A stretch of DNA of 64,000 bases from Bacteroidota bacterium (GTDB lineage: Bacteria; Bacteroidota; Bacteroidia; Chitinophagales; Chitinophagaceae). The translations under genes and the position numbers were made by a program. The notes beneath the pieces were generated by a model. That model made no database searches and had not been told where the DNA came from. It saw only the letters and a program-made list of their open reading frames with translations. This document shows, one piece after another, positions 25,928-34,493 of the stretch. Every line of letters starts with the position of its first letter. The first letter of the stretch is position 1. Location: assembly GCA_023423405.1 (NCBI GenBank), contig JAFAFR010000037.1:62001-126000 (forward strand). The letters are read 5' to 3'.

Positions 25928-27001
25928 TTAAGCAGGTATCGAAACGGGGATCTTTACACAGGCTTCCACCATGTTCCCGTTGAATTCGCGGATACAGAAA
26001 TCGGCTTTGTTGCCAAAAAGCAGGTGTAAACGGTTGCGGGTGCTGCTGATGCCGAAGCCGTCGTTGTATTGTTCATGCCCGTTAACCTGGCTGCTCAACC
26101 GGCCCGTATTCTGCACCATCAGTTCATGGTAGTCGTCTTTGAAATCGGAAACGATCCTTACCACACCGCCGCGCATCTGTTTGCCGATGCCGTGTTTGAT
26201 GGCATTTTCAACCAGGGTCTGCAACATCATGGGCGGCACGGGCTGGTCCAGCGTATCCTCATCCACTTCGTATTCCACCTGCAGCCGGTCTTCAAAACGG
26301 ATGTGTTCCAGGGCCAGGTAGTCGCGTACAATATTCAGTTCTTTTTCAAGCGGAACCGTCTCCGATTTTTCCGACTGCATACTGCTGCGGAGAATATTGC
26401 TCAGCTCGGTGATAGCAGTGCGCGCGCGGCTTGGATTTTCATCGATCAGCGCGCGGATACTGTTGAGGGCGTTAAAAATGAAATGGGGATTGATATGCGC
26501 CTTGATGGTTTTGAGTTCCAGTTCTTTCACCAGCGCTTCCAGCTTGAGGGTGTCCACTTCCTGCTTCCGGCTTTTGGCCACATAGTGATAAATGTAATAG
26601 ATGAGGGTCCAGGGAATGATGAAGAGCCCGATGTCCAGCGTGGAAGCGAGGAGCTTGGTGGAAAAATCGATGCGCCGCGGGGTGTCGGACTGAACATTAA
26701 AAGTGATGATGAGCGCCAGGTAGAGCAGGCTACAGGCCAGGCTGGTGATGATGATCGCCACCGTCATACGGGGAATCACTTTTTCCACGGGCAGCAGCAG
26801 CCAGTTGCTGCGTTTAATAAAATACCGCAGCACATGGGTGGAAGTGATGCCGGAAACAAAGATCATCAGGGAGCGGACAAAGAATTTTTCGTCTATGCGG
26901 GACGGTGAAAAAGAATAGACCATGATCAACATCGACAACACCACAAATGTCCACCCCAACACCTGACAGAGCCAATAGTATTTGTAACCTCGCGGAAGCA
27001 T
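25928..27001 (-). CDS. LytS/YehU-family sensor histidine kinase
   Basis: A 357-residue membrane kinase with four hydrophobic segments in the first 140 residues and little extracytoplasmic sequence. The His_kinase domain has the phosphoacceptor His173 (KAHINPHFIFNALNSIRAL), followed by an HATPase domain with LVENAIKHGIGK and GFGISSTRNRLHLLFG. The start is the ATG at 27001; a TTG at 27007 adds two residues. A perfect TAGATTTG promoter box ends only 3 bases before the ATG, so the mRNA may be leaderless. It is the first gene of a five-gene operon. Confidence 0.94.
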   Translation of the reverse strand: MLPRGYKYYWLCQVLGWTFVVLSMLIMVYSFSPSRIDEKFFVRSLMIFVSGITSTHVLRYFIKRSNWLLLPVEKVIPRMTVAIIITSLACSLLYLALIITFNVQSDTPRRIDFSTKLLASTLDIGLFIIPWTLIYYIYHYVAKSRKQEVDTLKLEALVKELELKTIKAHINPHFIFNALNSIRALIDENPSRARTAITELSNILRSSMQSEKSETVPLEKELNIVRDYLALEHIRFEDRLQVEYEVDEDTLDQPVPPMMLQTLVENAIKHGIGKQMRGGVVRIVSDFKDDYHELMVQNTGRLSSQVNGHEQYNDGFGISSTRNRLHLLFGNKADFCIREFNGNMVEACVKIPVSIPA

Positions 27002-27004
27002 AGG

Positions 27005-27012
27005 CAAATCTA
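27005..27012 (-). promoter_or_regulatory. TAGATTTG -7 box abutting the LytS start
   Basis: This is an exact match to TAnnTTTG on the minus strand, ending 3 bases before the ATG at 27001. No clear -33 box is seen. If used, transcription would begin at or inside the start codon. Confidence 0.35.
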
Positions 27013-27092
27013 GCTTTTTGAACCTCCGCTAATATACTGATTTGTATTAATGGCCAAATAGGCGGAAATCCGGTCCATATCGGGCCTTTCTG

Positions 27093-27100
27093 TATCTTTG
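27093..27100 (+). promoter_or_regulatory. TATCTTTG -7 box of dxs
   Basis: Exact TAnnTTTG, 18 bases before the dxs ATG. The -33 position shows no good TTTG. Confidence 0.55.
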
Positions 27101-27118
27101 AAAAATATCTGACACTGC

Positions 27119-29047
27119 ATGGAAATCAAACCCGGACCGCTGCTACAACAGATCGATTCACCCGCTGATCTCAGGAAACTGGGAAAAGAGCAGTTGCACC
27201 AGGTCTGCGACGAGCTCCGGCAATACATCATCGATGTGGTAAGCGTGCACGGCGGCCATTTCGCTGCCAGCCTGGGTGTGGTAGAACTCACCACCGCGCT
27301 GCATTACGTGTACAATACCCCTTACGATCAACTGGTATGGGACGTTGGCCACCAGGCTTACGGGCACAAGATCCTGACGGGCCGCCGGGATGAATTTCCT
27401 TCCAACCGTAAATACGGCGGACTCAGTGGCTTCCCCAAACGCACTGAGAGTCAATATGATACATTTGGCGTAGGTCATTCCTCCACTTCTATTTCTGCCG
27501 CCCTGGGCATGGCCATCGCCGCCAAATACAAGGGCGAGGACCGCAAATCGGTGGCGGTGATCGGCGACGGCTCCATGACAGCCGGCATGGCTTTCGAAGC
27601 CATGAATCATGCCGGTGTGGCCGATGCCGACATGCTCATCATTCTGAACGATAACTGCATGAGCATCGACCCCAATGTGGGCGCCCTGAAAGAATACCTC
27701 ACGGATATCACTACCTCGCAGGCATATAATAAATTAAAAGATGATGTGTGGAAGGCCCTCGGCAAATTGCCGGTAGGAAAAAATTTCACGCGGGAAATGG
27801 CCAGTAAGCTGGAACATTCCATCAAGGGAATGGTGAGCAAGAGCTCCAATCTTTTCGAATCACTGAACCTGCGTTATTTTGGTCCCATCGATGGTCATAA
27901 CATTACTAAACTGGTCGATACACTGCAAGATCTTCGGAATATACCCGGACCCAAGCTCCTCCACATCATCACTGTAAAAGGAAAGGGATATGCACTGGCA
28001 GAAAAAGACCAGACCAAGTGGCATGCCCCCGGCCTCTTCGATAAGATCACTGGTGAGATCTACAAAAAGAAATTCGATACGCCCCAACCACCAAAATACC
28101 AGGATGTGTTCGGCCATACCATCGTAGAACTGGCAGAAAAAAACCCGGCGATCTTCGGCATCACGCCGGCCATGCCTTCTGGCTCTTCCTTGAAGATCAT
28201 GATGGACAAGATGCCCGACCGGGCCATTGACGTAGGCATCTGCGAACAGCATGCCGTTACGCTCAGCGCGGGCCTCGCTACACAGGGCATGAAAGTGTTC
28301 TGCAATATCTATTCTTCTTTTATGCAGCGCGCATACGACCAGGTAGTGCACGATGTGGCCATTCAAAACCTGCCAGTGGTGTTCTGCCTCGACAGGGCCG
28401 GACTCGTGGGAGAAGATGGTCCCACGCACCACGGTGCCTACGATGTTCCCTACATGCGCTGCATCCCGAACATGGTGGTGAGCGCGCCCATGAACGAAGC
28501 GGAACTGCGCAACCTGATGTTCACCGCACAATTACCCGAAAGCAATTTCCCCTTTGTGATCCGCTATCCCAGGGGAGAAGGCGTAATGGCCGACTGGAAA
28601 AAAGACATGCAGGCCATACCAGTGGGAACCGGGCGTAGGCTGCGGGACGGTGAAGGAATTGCCATCCTGTCTTTCGGACACCCGGGCAATTTTGCTGCAG
28701 CCGCCATTCGTGATGTAAAACAATATGGTATCCAGCCGGCGCATTACGACATGCGCTTTGCCAAGCCGCTGGACGAAGCTTTGCTGCACGAAGTGTTCGG
28801 CCGGTACAATAAAATCATAACCGTGGAAGACGGAACCGTCGTAGGCGGTTTCGGCTCGGCAGTTTTGGAATTCATGCAACAGCACGGTTACCAGGCCACG
28901 GTGCGGATATTGGGAATTCCAGATCACCTGGTAGAGCACGGCACTCTGAAAGAATTGCACCGCGAATGCGGGTACGATGCGGCGGCCATTGCGGTAAATA
29001 TCAAAGAGATGATGGCCGATACCGTAAAAATTTCGATTTTAGGATAG
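27119..29047 (+). CDS. dxs: 1-Deoxy-D-xylulose-5-phosphate synthase
   Basis: Thiamine diphosphate enzyme that condenses pyruvate and glyceraldehyde 3-phosphate, the first step of the MEP isoprenoid pathway. It has 642 residues, a normal length. Seen are WDVGHQAYGHKILTGR, GFPKRTES, GHSSTSISAALGMA, the ThDP motif GDGSMTAGMAFEAMNHAG with its distal NDN, the glutamate-bearing DVGICEQHAVTLSAGLA, and DRAGLVGEDGPTHHGAYD. The GGGP synthase at 19256 would consume prenyl diphosphates from this pathway. It is divergent from the LytS operon. Confidence 0.97.
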   Translation: MEIKPGPLLQQIDSPADLRKLGKEQLHQVCDELRQYIIDVVSVHGGHFAASLGVVELTTALHYVYNTPYDQLVWDVGHQAYGHKILTGRRDEFPSNRKYGGLSGFPKRTESQYDTFGVGHSSTSISAALGMAIAAKYKGEDRKSVAVIGDGSMTAGMAFEAMNHAGVADADMLIILNDNCMSIDPNVGALKEYLTDITTSQAYNKLKDDVWKALGKLPVGKNFTREMASKLEHSIKGMVSKSSNLFESLNLRYFGPIDGHNITKLVDTLQDLRNIPGPKLLHIITVKGKGYALAEKDQTKWHAPGLFDKITGEIYKKKFDTPQPPKYQDVFGHTIVELAEKNPAIFGITPAMPSGSSLKIMMDKMPDRAIDVGICEQHAVTLSAGLATQGMKVFCNIYSSFMQRAYDQVVHDVAIQNLPVVFCLDRAGLVGEDGPTHHGAYDVPYMRCIPNMVVSAPMNEAELRNLMFTAQLPESNFPFVIRYPRGEGVMADWKKDMQAIPVGTGRRLRDGEGIAILSFGHPGNFAAAAIRDVKQYGIQPAHYDMRFAKPLDEALLHEVFGRYNKIITVEDGTVVGGFGSAVLEFMQQHGYQATVRILGIPDHLVEHGTLKELHRECGYDAAAIAVNIKEMMADTVKISILG

Positions 29048-29109
29048 TTTTTAACAATCTTAATACACTAAAAATTCTTTTTCGGCGATCTTGGAGAAAA
29101 GCTACTCCA

Positions 29110-29754
29110 ATGTCCGTCCGCCAGTGGTCAGTGTCTTTTTTCCTGTTTCTTCTTCTTGGCCTGCCGGTTTTTGCCGTTCCGGGAACCAATCCCGCTTTGG
29201 AACGCTCTGAAATGGCCACAGCCTTGATGCTGCGTGAAAAAGCCGCCAGCCTGAAAAAATTTGCCCGCCAGCGGCAGATGGACGAATCCCTCTTCTTTAT
29301 TCTTGATATGAGCATCTCTTCGGGGAAAAACCGCTTCTTTGTATACGATGCCGATAAGGATTCGGTATTGTTGAAAGGCCTCGTTACACATGGCCGCTGC
29401 AACCAGATTTTTCTGGCCGGCAGAAAATACTCCAATGAACAGGGCAGCGGATGCACTTCTCTCGGCAGGTACCGTGTAGAAGGTTCCTATTTGGGAAAAT
29501 TTGGTACCGCTTATAAACTTACCGGGCTGGATGCATCCAACAGCAACGCCCGCAGCCGCGCGATTGTACTGCATTCACATAAAGATGTGCCCAGTTACGA
29601 AATTCCCTGCGGGGAAATCGTACAAAGCGATGGCTGTCCGACCGTGTCACCGGTTTTCCTTAAAAAACTGGGCCAGGTCCTGAAAAACAGAACACGGCCC
29701 GTTTTGCTCTATATTTTCGAATCACCGGCTGAGCCAGCGCTGGCTTATCAGTGA
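29110..29754 (+). CDS. Murein L,D-transpeptidase catalytic-domain family protein
   Basis: A 214-residue exported protein starting at the ATG at 29110. This gives a clean signal peptide (MSVRQWSVSFFLFLLLGLPVFA); the frame is open further upstream but that sequence looks non-coding. The catalytic-type motif SDGCPTVS, with the likely nucleophilic Cys, follows an IVLHSHKDVPSYE histidine segment. An upstream GSGCTSLGRYRVEGSY strand fits the YkuD-like fold. Such proteins cross-link peptidoglycan or attach proteins to it, but this subfamily's substrate is not known. It lies 62 bases after dxs and may be co-transcribed. Confidence 0.8.
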   Translation: MSVRQWSVSFFLFLLLGLPVFAVPGTNPALERSEMATALMLREKAASLKKFARQRQMDESLFFILDMSISSGKNRFFVYDADKDSVLLKGLVTHGRCNQIFLAGRKYSNEQGSGCTSLGRYRVEGSYLGKFGTAYKLTGLDASNSNARSRAIVLHSHKDVPSYEIPCGEIVQSDGCPTVSPVFLKKLGQVLKNRTRPVLLYIFESPAEPALAYQ

Positions 29755-29782
29755 AACTGAGCAAGGCATTGATTCTGCCGGC

Positions 29783-30634
29783 TTAATGGTCAAGGCTACC
29801 CATCTGTCCTGCTTCGTAAGCCGTTATTTTCTCTTCGATCTCCTCCATGCTGTTCATCACGAAAGGTCCGTATTTCACTGTTTTTTCCGCAATGGGTGTT
29901 CCGCCGAAAACCAGGAAAGACGCGGGTGCAAGGGCGCTCAAGGCAAGATGGTCGCCGTTGTTTTCAAACTCCACCAATTGGCGCGGGCCTATCTTTTCAC
30001 CCATTACCTGCTGGCTGCCAGACATCAGGTAAAGCGCAGCGGTTTGCCCTTCGCCCGCAGGAACGGTAAGCACATCACCGGGCTGCAGTATAATGTGGTA
30101 ATAGAACATATTCGTCTGCGTTGTAACGGGAGATTGTTTGCCACCGTACTCTCCTATCAGCACTTTCACCTGTGCGTTACCGTTAGTTATCACCGGTAGT
30201 ACTGAGTTACCATAATGACGAAAACCCGGTTCCATTGTTTTACGGTCGGCAGGAAGGTTGATCCATACCTGCACCAGTTCCAGTGGGCCGCCTTTTTTCA
30301 TAAACGCCGGCGTGGGTCCTTCGGAGTGAAGCACGCCTTTTCCGGCGGTCATCCAGTTGAGATCACCGGCAGTTGCAACCTGGTCGTGACCGGCACTGTC
30401 GCGGTGGAAAAATTCACCGGCCAGCAAATAGGTCGCCACTTCGAACCCGGCATGCGGGTGGGGCGGAATACGCATTTGCTCATCCGGCACCAACTCCCGC
30501 CTTTCCATATGGTCGATGAAAAGAAAGGGACTCACCTGTGTCAACTGGCGATGCGGCAGCGGTCGCAGTACTTTATGCGGACCAACAAACTCAACAGATG
30601 CATCGAGCACCTGCCGGACGGTTCTTGTTGTCAT
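29783..30634 (-). CDS. Pirin family protein
   Basis: A 283-residue bicupin. The N-terminal cupin has the pirin metal site PPHPHAGFEVATYLLAGEFF (about 58-77), with His59 and His61, plus HRD and the GKGVLHSEGP stretch. C-terminal motifs include SGSQQVMGEKIGPRQLVEF and FLVFGGTPIAEKTVKYGPFV. Bacterial pirins include quercetinases and proteins that modulate enzymes; the role here is unknown. It lies 10 bases downstream of a second pirin-type gene on the same strand, so the two form an operon. Confidence 0.9.
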   Translation of the reverse strand: MTTRTVRQVLDASVEFVGPHKVLRPLPHRQLTQVSPFLFIDHMERRELVPDEQMRIPPHPHAGFEVATYLLAGEFFHRDSAGHDQVATAGDLNWMTAGKGVLHSEGPTPAFMKKGGPLELVQVWINLPADRKTMEPGFRHYGNSVLPVITNGNAQVKVLIGEYGGKQSPVTTQTNMFYYHIILQPGDVLTVPAGEGQTAALYLMSGSQQVMGEKIGPRQLVEFENNGDHLALSALAPASFLVFGGTPIAEKTVKYGPFVMNSMEEIEEKITAYEAGQMGSLDH

Positions 30635-30644
30635 AACAAACGAT

Positions 30645-31373
30645 TTAATTGAGCGATTCGGTGCTTAACATGGGCACTTCAATAGCCAGCACACGGCTGT
30701 TGGCAGTAGCGTTCACCTGTACGGTGCTGGTGTCCCAAACGCCCAGTGCATCTCTCCTTCCCAGCGCCTGGCCATTGATCTCCAGGGCGCCTTCGAGCAG
30801 GAAGAAATAAACACCGTTCCCACTGAAATGAAGGTCATAATTCAAGGCAGTGCCGGCTTTGAGGTCGGCCAGTGAAAACACCGCGTCCTGGTTGATAAAC
30901 ACGCCGGTGCTGTCTTTCCCGGGACTTACCACGATTTGCCAGGCCTGTTGCCGGCCGGCCGCGGCGAAGTTTTTCTGCTCATAACGTGGACGTATATCCG
31001 CGATTTTCGGATACACCCATACCTGCAGAAAATCCACCTGTTCTGTCTTGGAGGCATTGTATTCCGAATGCTGGATACCGGAGCCAGCGCTCATGATCTG
31101 CACGTCGCCGGTCTTTATCAGGCCGTCGGTTCCCGTGCTGTCGCGGTGCTGCAGGGTGCCGCTGAGTGGAATGGAAACGATCTCCATATTATCATGCGGG
31201 TGGGTGCCAAAACCGGCCCCGCCTCTTACCGAATCGTCGTTAAGCACGCGCAGGGCGCCAAAATGCAGCTTTTCCGGATCATACCAGCGGGCAAAGCTGA
31301 AGGAATGGTAGCTGTTGAGCCAGCCGTGGTTGGCATGGCCTCTTTCTGCAGCGGGATGGAATACCTGTTTCAT
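30645..31373 (-). CDS. Pirin-like (YhaK-type) bicupin protein
   Basis: A 242-residue bicupin starting at the ATG at 31373. YhaK-type text is clear: GWLNSYHSFSFARWYDPEKL (about 17-36), then GAGFGTHPHDNMEIVSIPLS with the His-x-His metal pair, LQHRDSTG and AGSGIQHSEYN. The C-terminal cupin is short. The family reacts with oxidants or binds metal and has no settled function. It is the first gene of a two-gene operon with the pirin at 29783. Confidence 0.9.
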   Translation of the reverse strand: MKQVFHPAAERGHANHGWLNSYHSFSFARWYDPEKLHFGALRVLNDDSVRGGAGFGTHPHDNMEIVSIPLSGTLQHRDSTGTDGLIKTGDVQIMSAGSGIQHSEYNASKTEQVDFLQVWVYPKIADIRPRYEQKNFAAAGRQQAWQIVVSPGKDSTGVFINQDAVFSLADLKAGTALNYDLHFSGNGVYFFLLEGALEINGQALGRRDALGVWDTSTVQVNATANSRVLAIEVPMLSTESLN

Positions 31374-31449
31374 ATGGAATCATTTTAGTGTTTAAACATC
31401 AATTAAGATGCCATATTATATTTTCTGTCAATTTGTCTCTACAGACGGG

Positions 31450-32238
31450 TCAGGCATCCAGTACGAAATCGAGGGGATCTTCTTCCCGCTCTTCGTTCCA
31501 TTCTACGATGAAATTGTTGCGGCCCTCTCCTACCAGGATCCGCATGTATTTCTGCTGCACCAGCTCCAGCATGCTCAGGAAAGAAAAAATAGCGTGGATG
31601 CGGTTTTCACAGTGCTCAAACAGCTTCTCAAAAGAAAGGGTTTTCTGCGTACGGCAAATGCCCAGCATGCTTTCCCGGCTTTCTTCCATGGTATAATTGT
31701 ATTGTACCACGGTGTGTACGGGCTTGTTGTTGCGGTCGTAGACTTTCTGCATCACCCGCTCAAACGATTTCATCAATTTGAACAGGGTGATCTGCTGGAT
31801 CTCCGTTCCTTCGGAGGATTCTTCCCCAATGGAACCCAGCTCCCGGGTGATATTACCCCTTTTTACCATCAGCATACGCACCGCTTCCATTTCCGCCAGT
31901 TCGGCAGAAGCCTGCTTGTATTTTTTGTACTCAAGGATCTTATCGATCAGTTCCTGCCGGGGATCGATCTCATTTCCCTGGGCATCCAACTCCTTGCGGG
32001 GCAGCAGCATTTTGGCCTTGATCCGCATCAGGGTGCTGACGAAGAGGATGAACTCGCTGGATAGTTCAATATTCAACTTCTCCTCCTGGTGTATATAGGC
32101 CAGGAAGTCGTTGATGATCGTCGTAATGGGAATATTATAAATATCCAGTTCGTCCCGCTCTATGAAAAAAAGCAGGAGATCGAAGGGCCCCTCGAACTGG
32201 GGAAGCCTGATCTGGTAAGAAATCTGGTTGGCTGCCAT
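31450..32238 (-). CDS. scpA: Segregation and condensation protein A
   Basis: Kleisin subunit of the SMC-ScpAB condensin-like complex, 262 residues. The N-terminal SMC-neck-binding motif FEGPFDLLLFFIERDELDIY (about 15-34) is typical. LSSEFILFVSTLMRIKAKMLLP and the winged-helix C-terminus (LSFEKLFEHCENRIHAIFSFLSM region) complete the fold. scpB and smc are not in the window. The ATG is fixed by the conserved N-terminus, and an exact TATTTTTG promoter box ends 4 bases before it, suggesting a leaderless mRNA. Confidence 0.93.
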   Translation of the reverse strand: MAANQISYQIRLPQFEGPFDLLLFFIERDELDIYNIPITTIINDFLAYIHQEEKLNIELSSEFILFVSTLMRIKAKMLLPRKELDAQGNEIDPRQELIDKILEYKKYKQASAELAEMEAVRMLMVKRGNITRELGSIGEESSEGTEIQQITLFKLMKSFERVMQKVYDRNNKPVHTVVQYNYTMEESRESMLGICRTQKTLSFEKLFEHCENRIHAIFSFLSMLELVQQKYMRILVGEGRNNFIVEWNEEREEDPLDFVLDA

Positions 32239-32242
32239 TCGG

Positions 32243-32250
32243 CAAAAATA
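32243..32250 (-). promoter_or_regulatory. TATTTTTG -7 box abutting scpA
   Basis: An exact TAnnTTTG on the minus strand (CAAAAATA on plus), 4 bases before the scpA ATG. No clear -33 box is seen. Confidence 0.35.
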
Positions 32251-32269
32251 AGGGATTCGGTTCCCCCAA

Positions 32270-33313
32270 CTAGAATTTCGTGGTCAGTCCCACCCCCAGC
32301 AATGACCGTATCTGGGTGCCAGCGCTGGTGCCATTCGGGCCAAACTGGCGCACATCGTCGTCGTAGATCAGGTCCAGGCTGTAGGTAACCCCCAGCCATT
32401 TGTTCACCTTCATCACCACGGCATTGGTCCAGAACACGTCTACGTTCTTGGGTTTGGCAGAAACCTTGGCATCCGTAATGGGATCGTGGGTGCCCAGGTA
32501 ATTGGAAAACAGGTCGAGCCTCGATTTATAGGTCACGTTCTTTAGCACTTCCTTGAAGAAATTGGCCGAGAGGAAAGCACCCGCCTGGAAGGAAACCTTT
32601 CTTTCTGCGTTCACCCCATAGAGGGCCGCCAACGGTTTCTCGGGCTCCAGGTTGTCGGGGTCCACGCCGCCTTCATAATAGTAGCTGTAAGGGTCGTTGG
32701 TAACCAATACCCAACGCGCTGAAATGGGGGAAAACAGTATGTTGAAATAACTGGTCGGCTTCCATTCTATACCCGGGGAAACCAGGAGATAGGCAGGCGC
32801 AAAGAAATCCGAGATCCGGCGTTTCAGGCCCTTGCCGAGATAGTCGTAATCGTACCCGGCAGAAAATTGCGTACGCAGGTTGAATACGCCGGCCACGGCC
32901 CATTTCGCGTTCAGGTCCTTGCCCACTTTACTGTAGAAGTCGATTTTATCATCCGTTTTACGGGTACCCTGGGAGCTGGTCCGCTGCATGGCATAGGCGA
33001 GGTCTAGGGTATTGTTCCAGAAAAACTCACCCTTGCGTTTTTGCGCAAACAGCGTAGCCATGCCTGCAACAGCAAACGAAGATTTTTCCGCGCCGGCAGC
33101 CCAGTTGCTGCTGTTCCCCTGGGCAAAATTCAGGGTGAAAAGTCCGCCCTTGCGCCAGCCGCGTGCATTGTATTTATAAGTAGTGTCTTCAAAAGAGGCA
33201 CGTTGGGATTCGGATTTCATTCCGGAAACCACCTGGTCCTGGGCCCTGAGCAGGGCGGGAGAAACCATTGCCAACAGCGTCAGATAAAAAAATCCTTTCC
33301 GAACTTTAGTCAT
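32270..33313 (-). CDS. DUF3078 outer-membrane-type protein
   Basis: A 347-residue exported protein with a signal peptide ending at ..SPALLRAQ. It has an early GWRKGGLFTLNFAQGNSSNWAAG motif, characteristic of DUF3078, and repeated amphipathic beta strands ending in LLGVGLTTKF, as in outer-membrane barrels. The function of the family is unknown. It lies between mscL (50 bases upstream) and scpA (31 bases downstream), all on the minus strand. Confidence 0.85.
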   Translation of the reverse strand: MTKVRKGFFYLTLLAMVSPALLRAQDQVVSGMKSESQRASFEDTTYKYNARGWRKGGLFTLNFAQGNSSNWAAGAEKSSFAVAGMATLFAQKRKGEFFWNNTLDLAYAMQRTSSQGTRKTDDKIDFYSKVGKDLNAKWAVAGVFNLRTQFSAGYDYDYLGKGLKRRISDFFAPAYLLVSPGIEWKPTSYFNILFSPISARWVLVTNDPYSYYYEGGVDPDNLEPEKPLAALYGVNAERKVSFQAGAFLSANFFKEVLKNVTYKSRLDLFSNYLGTHDPITDAKVSAKPKNVDVFWTNAVVMKVNKWLGVTYSLDLIYDDDVRQFGPNGTSAGTQIRSLLGVGLTTKF

Positions 33314-33363
33314 ACGATCAGTTTTCGTGAATAAACGATAGAATAATGGAATGATTGTTTGGA

Positions 33364-33765
33364 TTATTGCTTCCTGAGCTCATCGCGGATCTCGGCCAGC
33401 AATTCTTCTGTTTTTGAGGGAGCAGCTTTTGCGTTCGGGTCCTTCCGCAAAATAGCTTTGATGAAGAAATAACAAACAAGGGCCACAATAAGGAAGTCGA
33501 TGGTAGCGGTGAGAAAAGCGCCGTACTTAAAGGTCACCGCTTCTGCTATTACATTGTTATTCGCATCCAGTTGCACATCGCGCAGCGTAAGCGTCAGTTT
33601 GGAGAAATCTTTTCCACCGGTAAGCAAGCCCAGGATGGGGGCAATAAGGCCTTCCGTAAAACTTCCTACCAGTTTGGTAAATGCAGTACCCATCAGGAAA
33701 CCAATGGCTACATCCACCAGATTGCCCTTGGTGGCAAATGCTTTGAAATCGGCTAAAAATCCCAT
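33364..33765 (-). CDS. mscL: Large-conductance mechanosensitive channel
   Basis: Pentameric inner-membrane tension-gated channel that releases solutes on osmotic downshock. It has 133 residues, with TM1 NLVDVAIGFLMGTAFTKLV (about 15-33), a periplasmic loop, TM2 FLTATIDFLIVALVCYFFIK (about 84-103) and a C-terminal helix SKTEELLAEIRDELRKQ. It is the first gene of a likely mscL-DUF3078 unit. A one-mismatch promoter box (TAGTATTG, 33780-33787 minus) is 14 bases upstream. Confidence 0.96.
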   Translation of the reverse strand: MGFLADFKAFATKGNLVDVAIGFLMGTAFTKLVGSFTEGLIAPILGLLTGGKDFSKLTLTLRDVQLDANNNVIAEAVTFKYGAFLTATIDFLIVALVCYFFIKAILRKDPNAKAAPSKTEELLAEIRDELRKQ

Positions 33766-33887
33766 AGTATTTGTTTTGCCAATACTACGACAATTTATCT
33801 TTTCAGCATATATCTAGTACACAGATAAGCAAGCGGTCTACCGGTAACGGTGCGGAATTTACCGGCTTACCCCAGTAAACAAACGCA

Positions 33888-34451
33888 TCAAACAGACATG
33901 ATCTCTTTTTCTTTGGCGGCCAGGTGTTTTTCTACCAGCGCAATTTTATTATCCGTCAGGTCCTGCACGTTTTTCTCAGCATCCTTGCATACGTCTTCAC
34001 TGAGGCCGTCCTTCTGCAGTTTCTTGATCATTTCAATGGCTTCGCGGCGAATGTTCCGGATGGCCACCTTGCTGTGTTCCCCTTCCCCATTGCATCTCTT
34101 TACCAGTTCCTTTCTTCTTTCTTCGGTCATGGGAGGAAGGAACATGCGGATCATGACCCCATCGTTCTGGGGATTGATACCGATATTCGAATTGATAATG
34201 GCCCTTTCGATGGGCTGAAGCATGTTTTTTTCCCAGGGTTGTATGGTGATCGTACGCGCATCTATAGCCGAAACATTGGCCACCTGGTTCAGGGGAGTGG
34301 GATTTCCATAGTATTCCACCATAATACCGTCCAGCATCTGCGGACTGGCTTTGCCGGCCCGGATCTTCAGGAGCTCCGCTTCGAGGTGATTGATGGCTTT
34401 CTGCATGGACCCTGCGGCATCATCCAGGATCATTGATAGTTCGTCTGACAT
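33888..34451 (-). CDS. frr: Ribosome recycling factor
   Basis: Splits post-termination ribosomes together with EF-G. It has 187 residues, the normal length, with LLKIRAGKASPQMLDGIMVEYYG (about 27-49), YGNPTPLNQVANVSA, TIQPWEKNMLQPIERAI and LPPMTEERRKELVKR. It has its own exact promoter box 23 bases upstream. Confidence 0.97.
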   Translation of the reverse strand: MSDELSMILDDAAGSMQKAINHLEAELLKIRAGKASPQMLDGIMVEYYGNPTPLNQVANVSAIDARTITIQPWEKNMLQPIERAIINSNIGINPQNDGVMIRMFLPPMTEERRKELVKRCNGEGEHSKVAIRNIRREAIEMIKKLQKDGLSEDVCKDAEKNVQDLTDNKIALVEKHLAAKEKEIMSV

Positions 34452-34474
34452 TGCGCTTTAGCTTTAATCGGGCC

Positions 34475-34482
34475 AAAGCTAC
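34475..34482 (-). promoter_or_regulatory. TAGCTTTG -7 box of frr
   Basis: Exact TAnnTTTG on the minus strand, 23 bases before the frr ATG. A minus-strand TTTG at 34506-34509 lies 23 bases further upstream as a possible -33 box. Confidence 0.5.
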
Positions 34483-34493
34483 AAAAATGGGAT

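Noticed and set aside
33841..33865. CCGGTAA/TTACCGG hairpin between mscL and frr as a terminator of frr
   Set aside because: The arms pair, but no T run follows on the minus strand, so termination is not supported.
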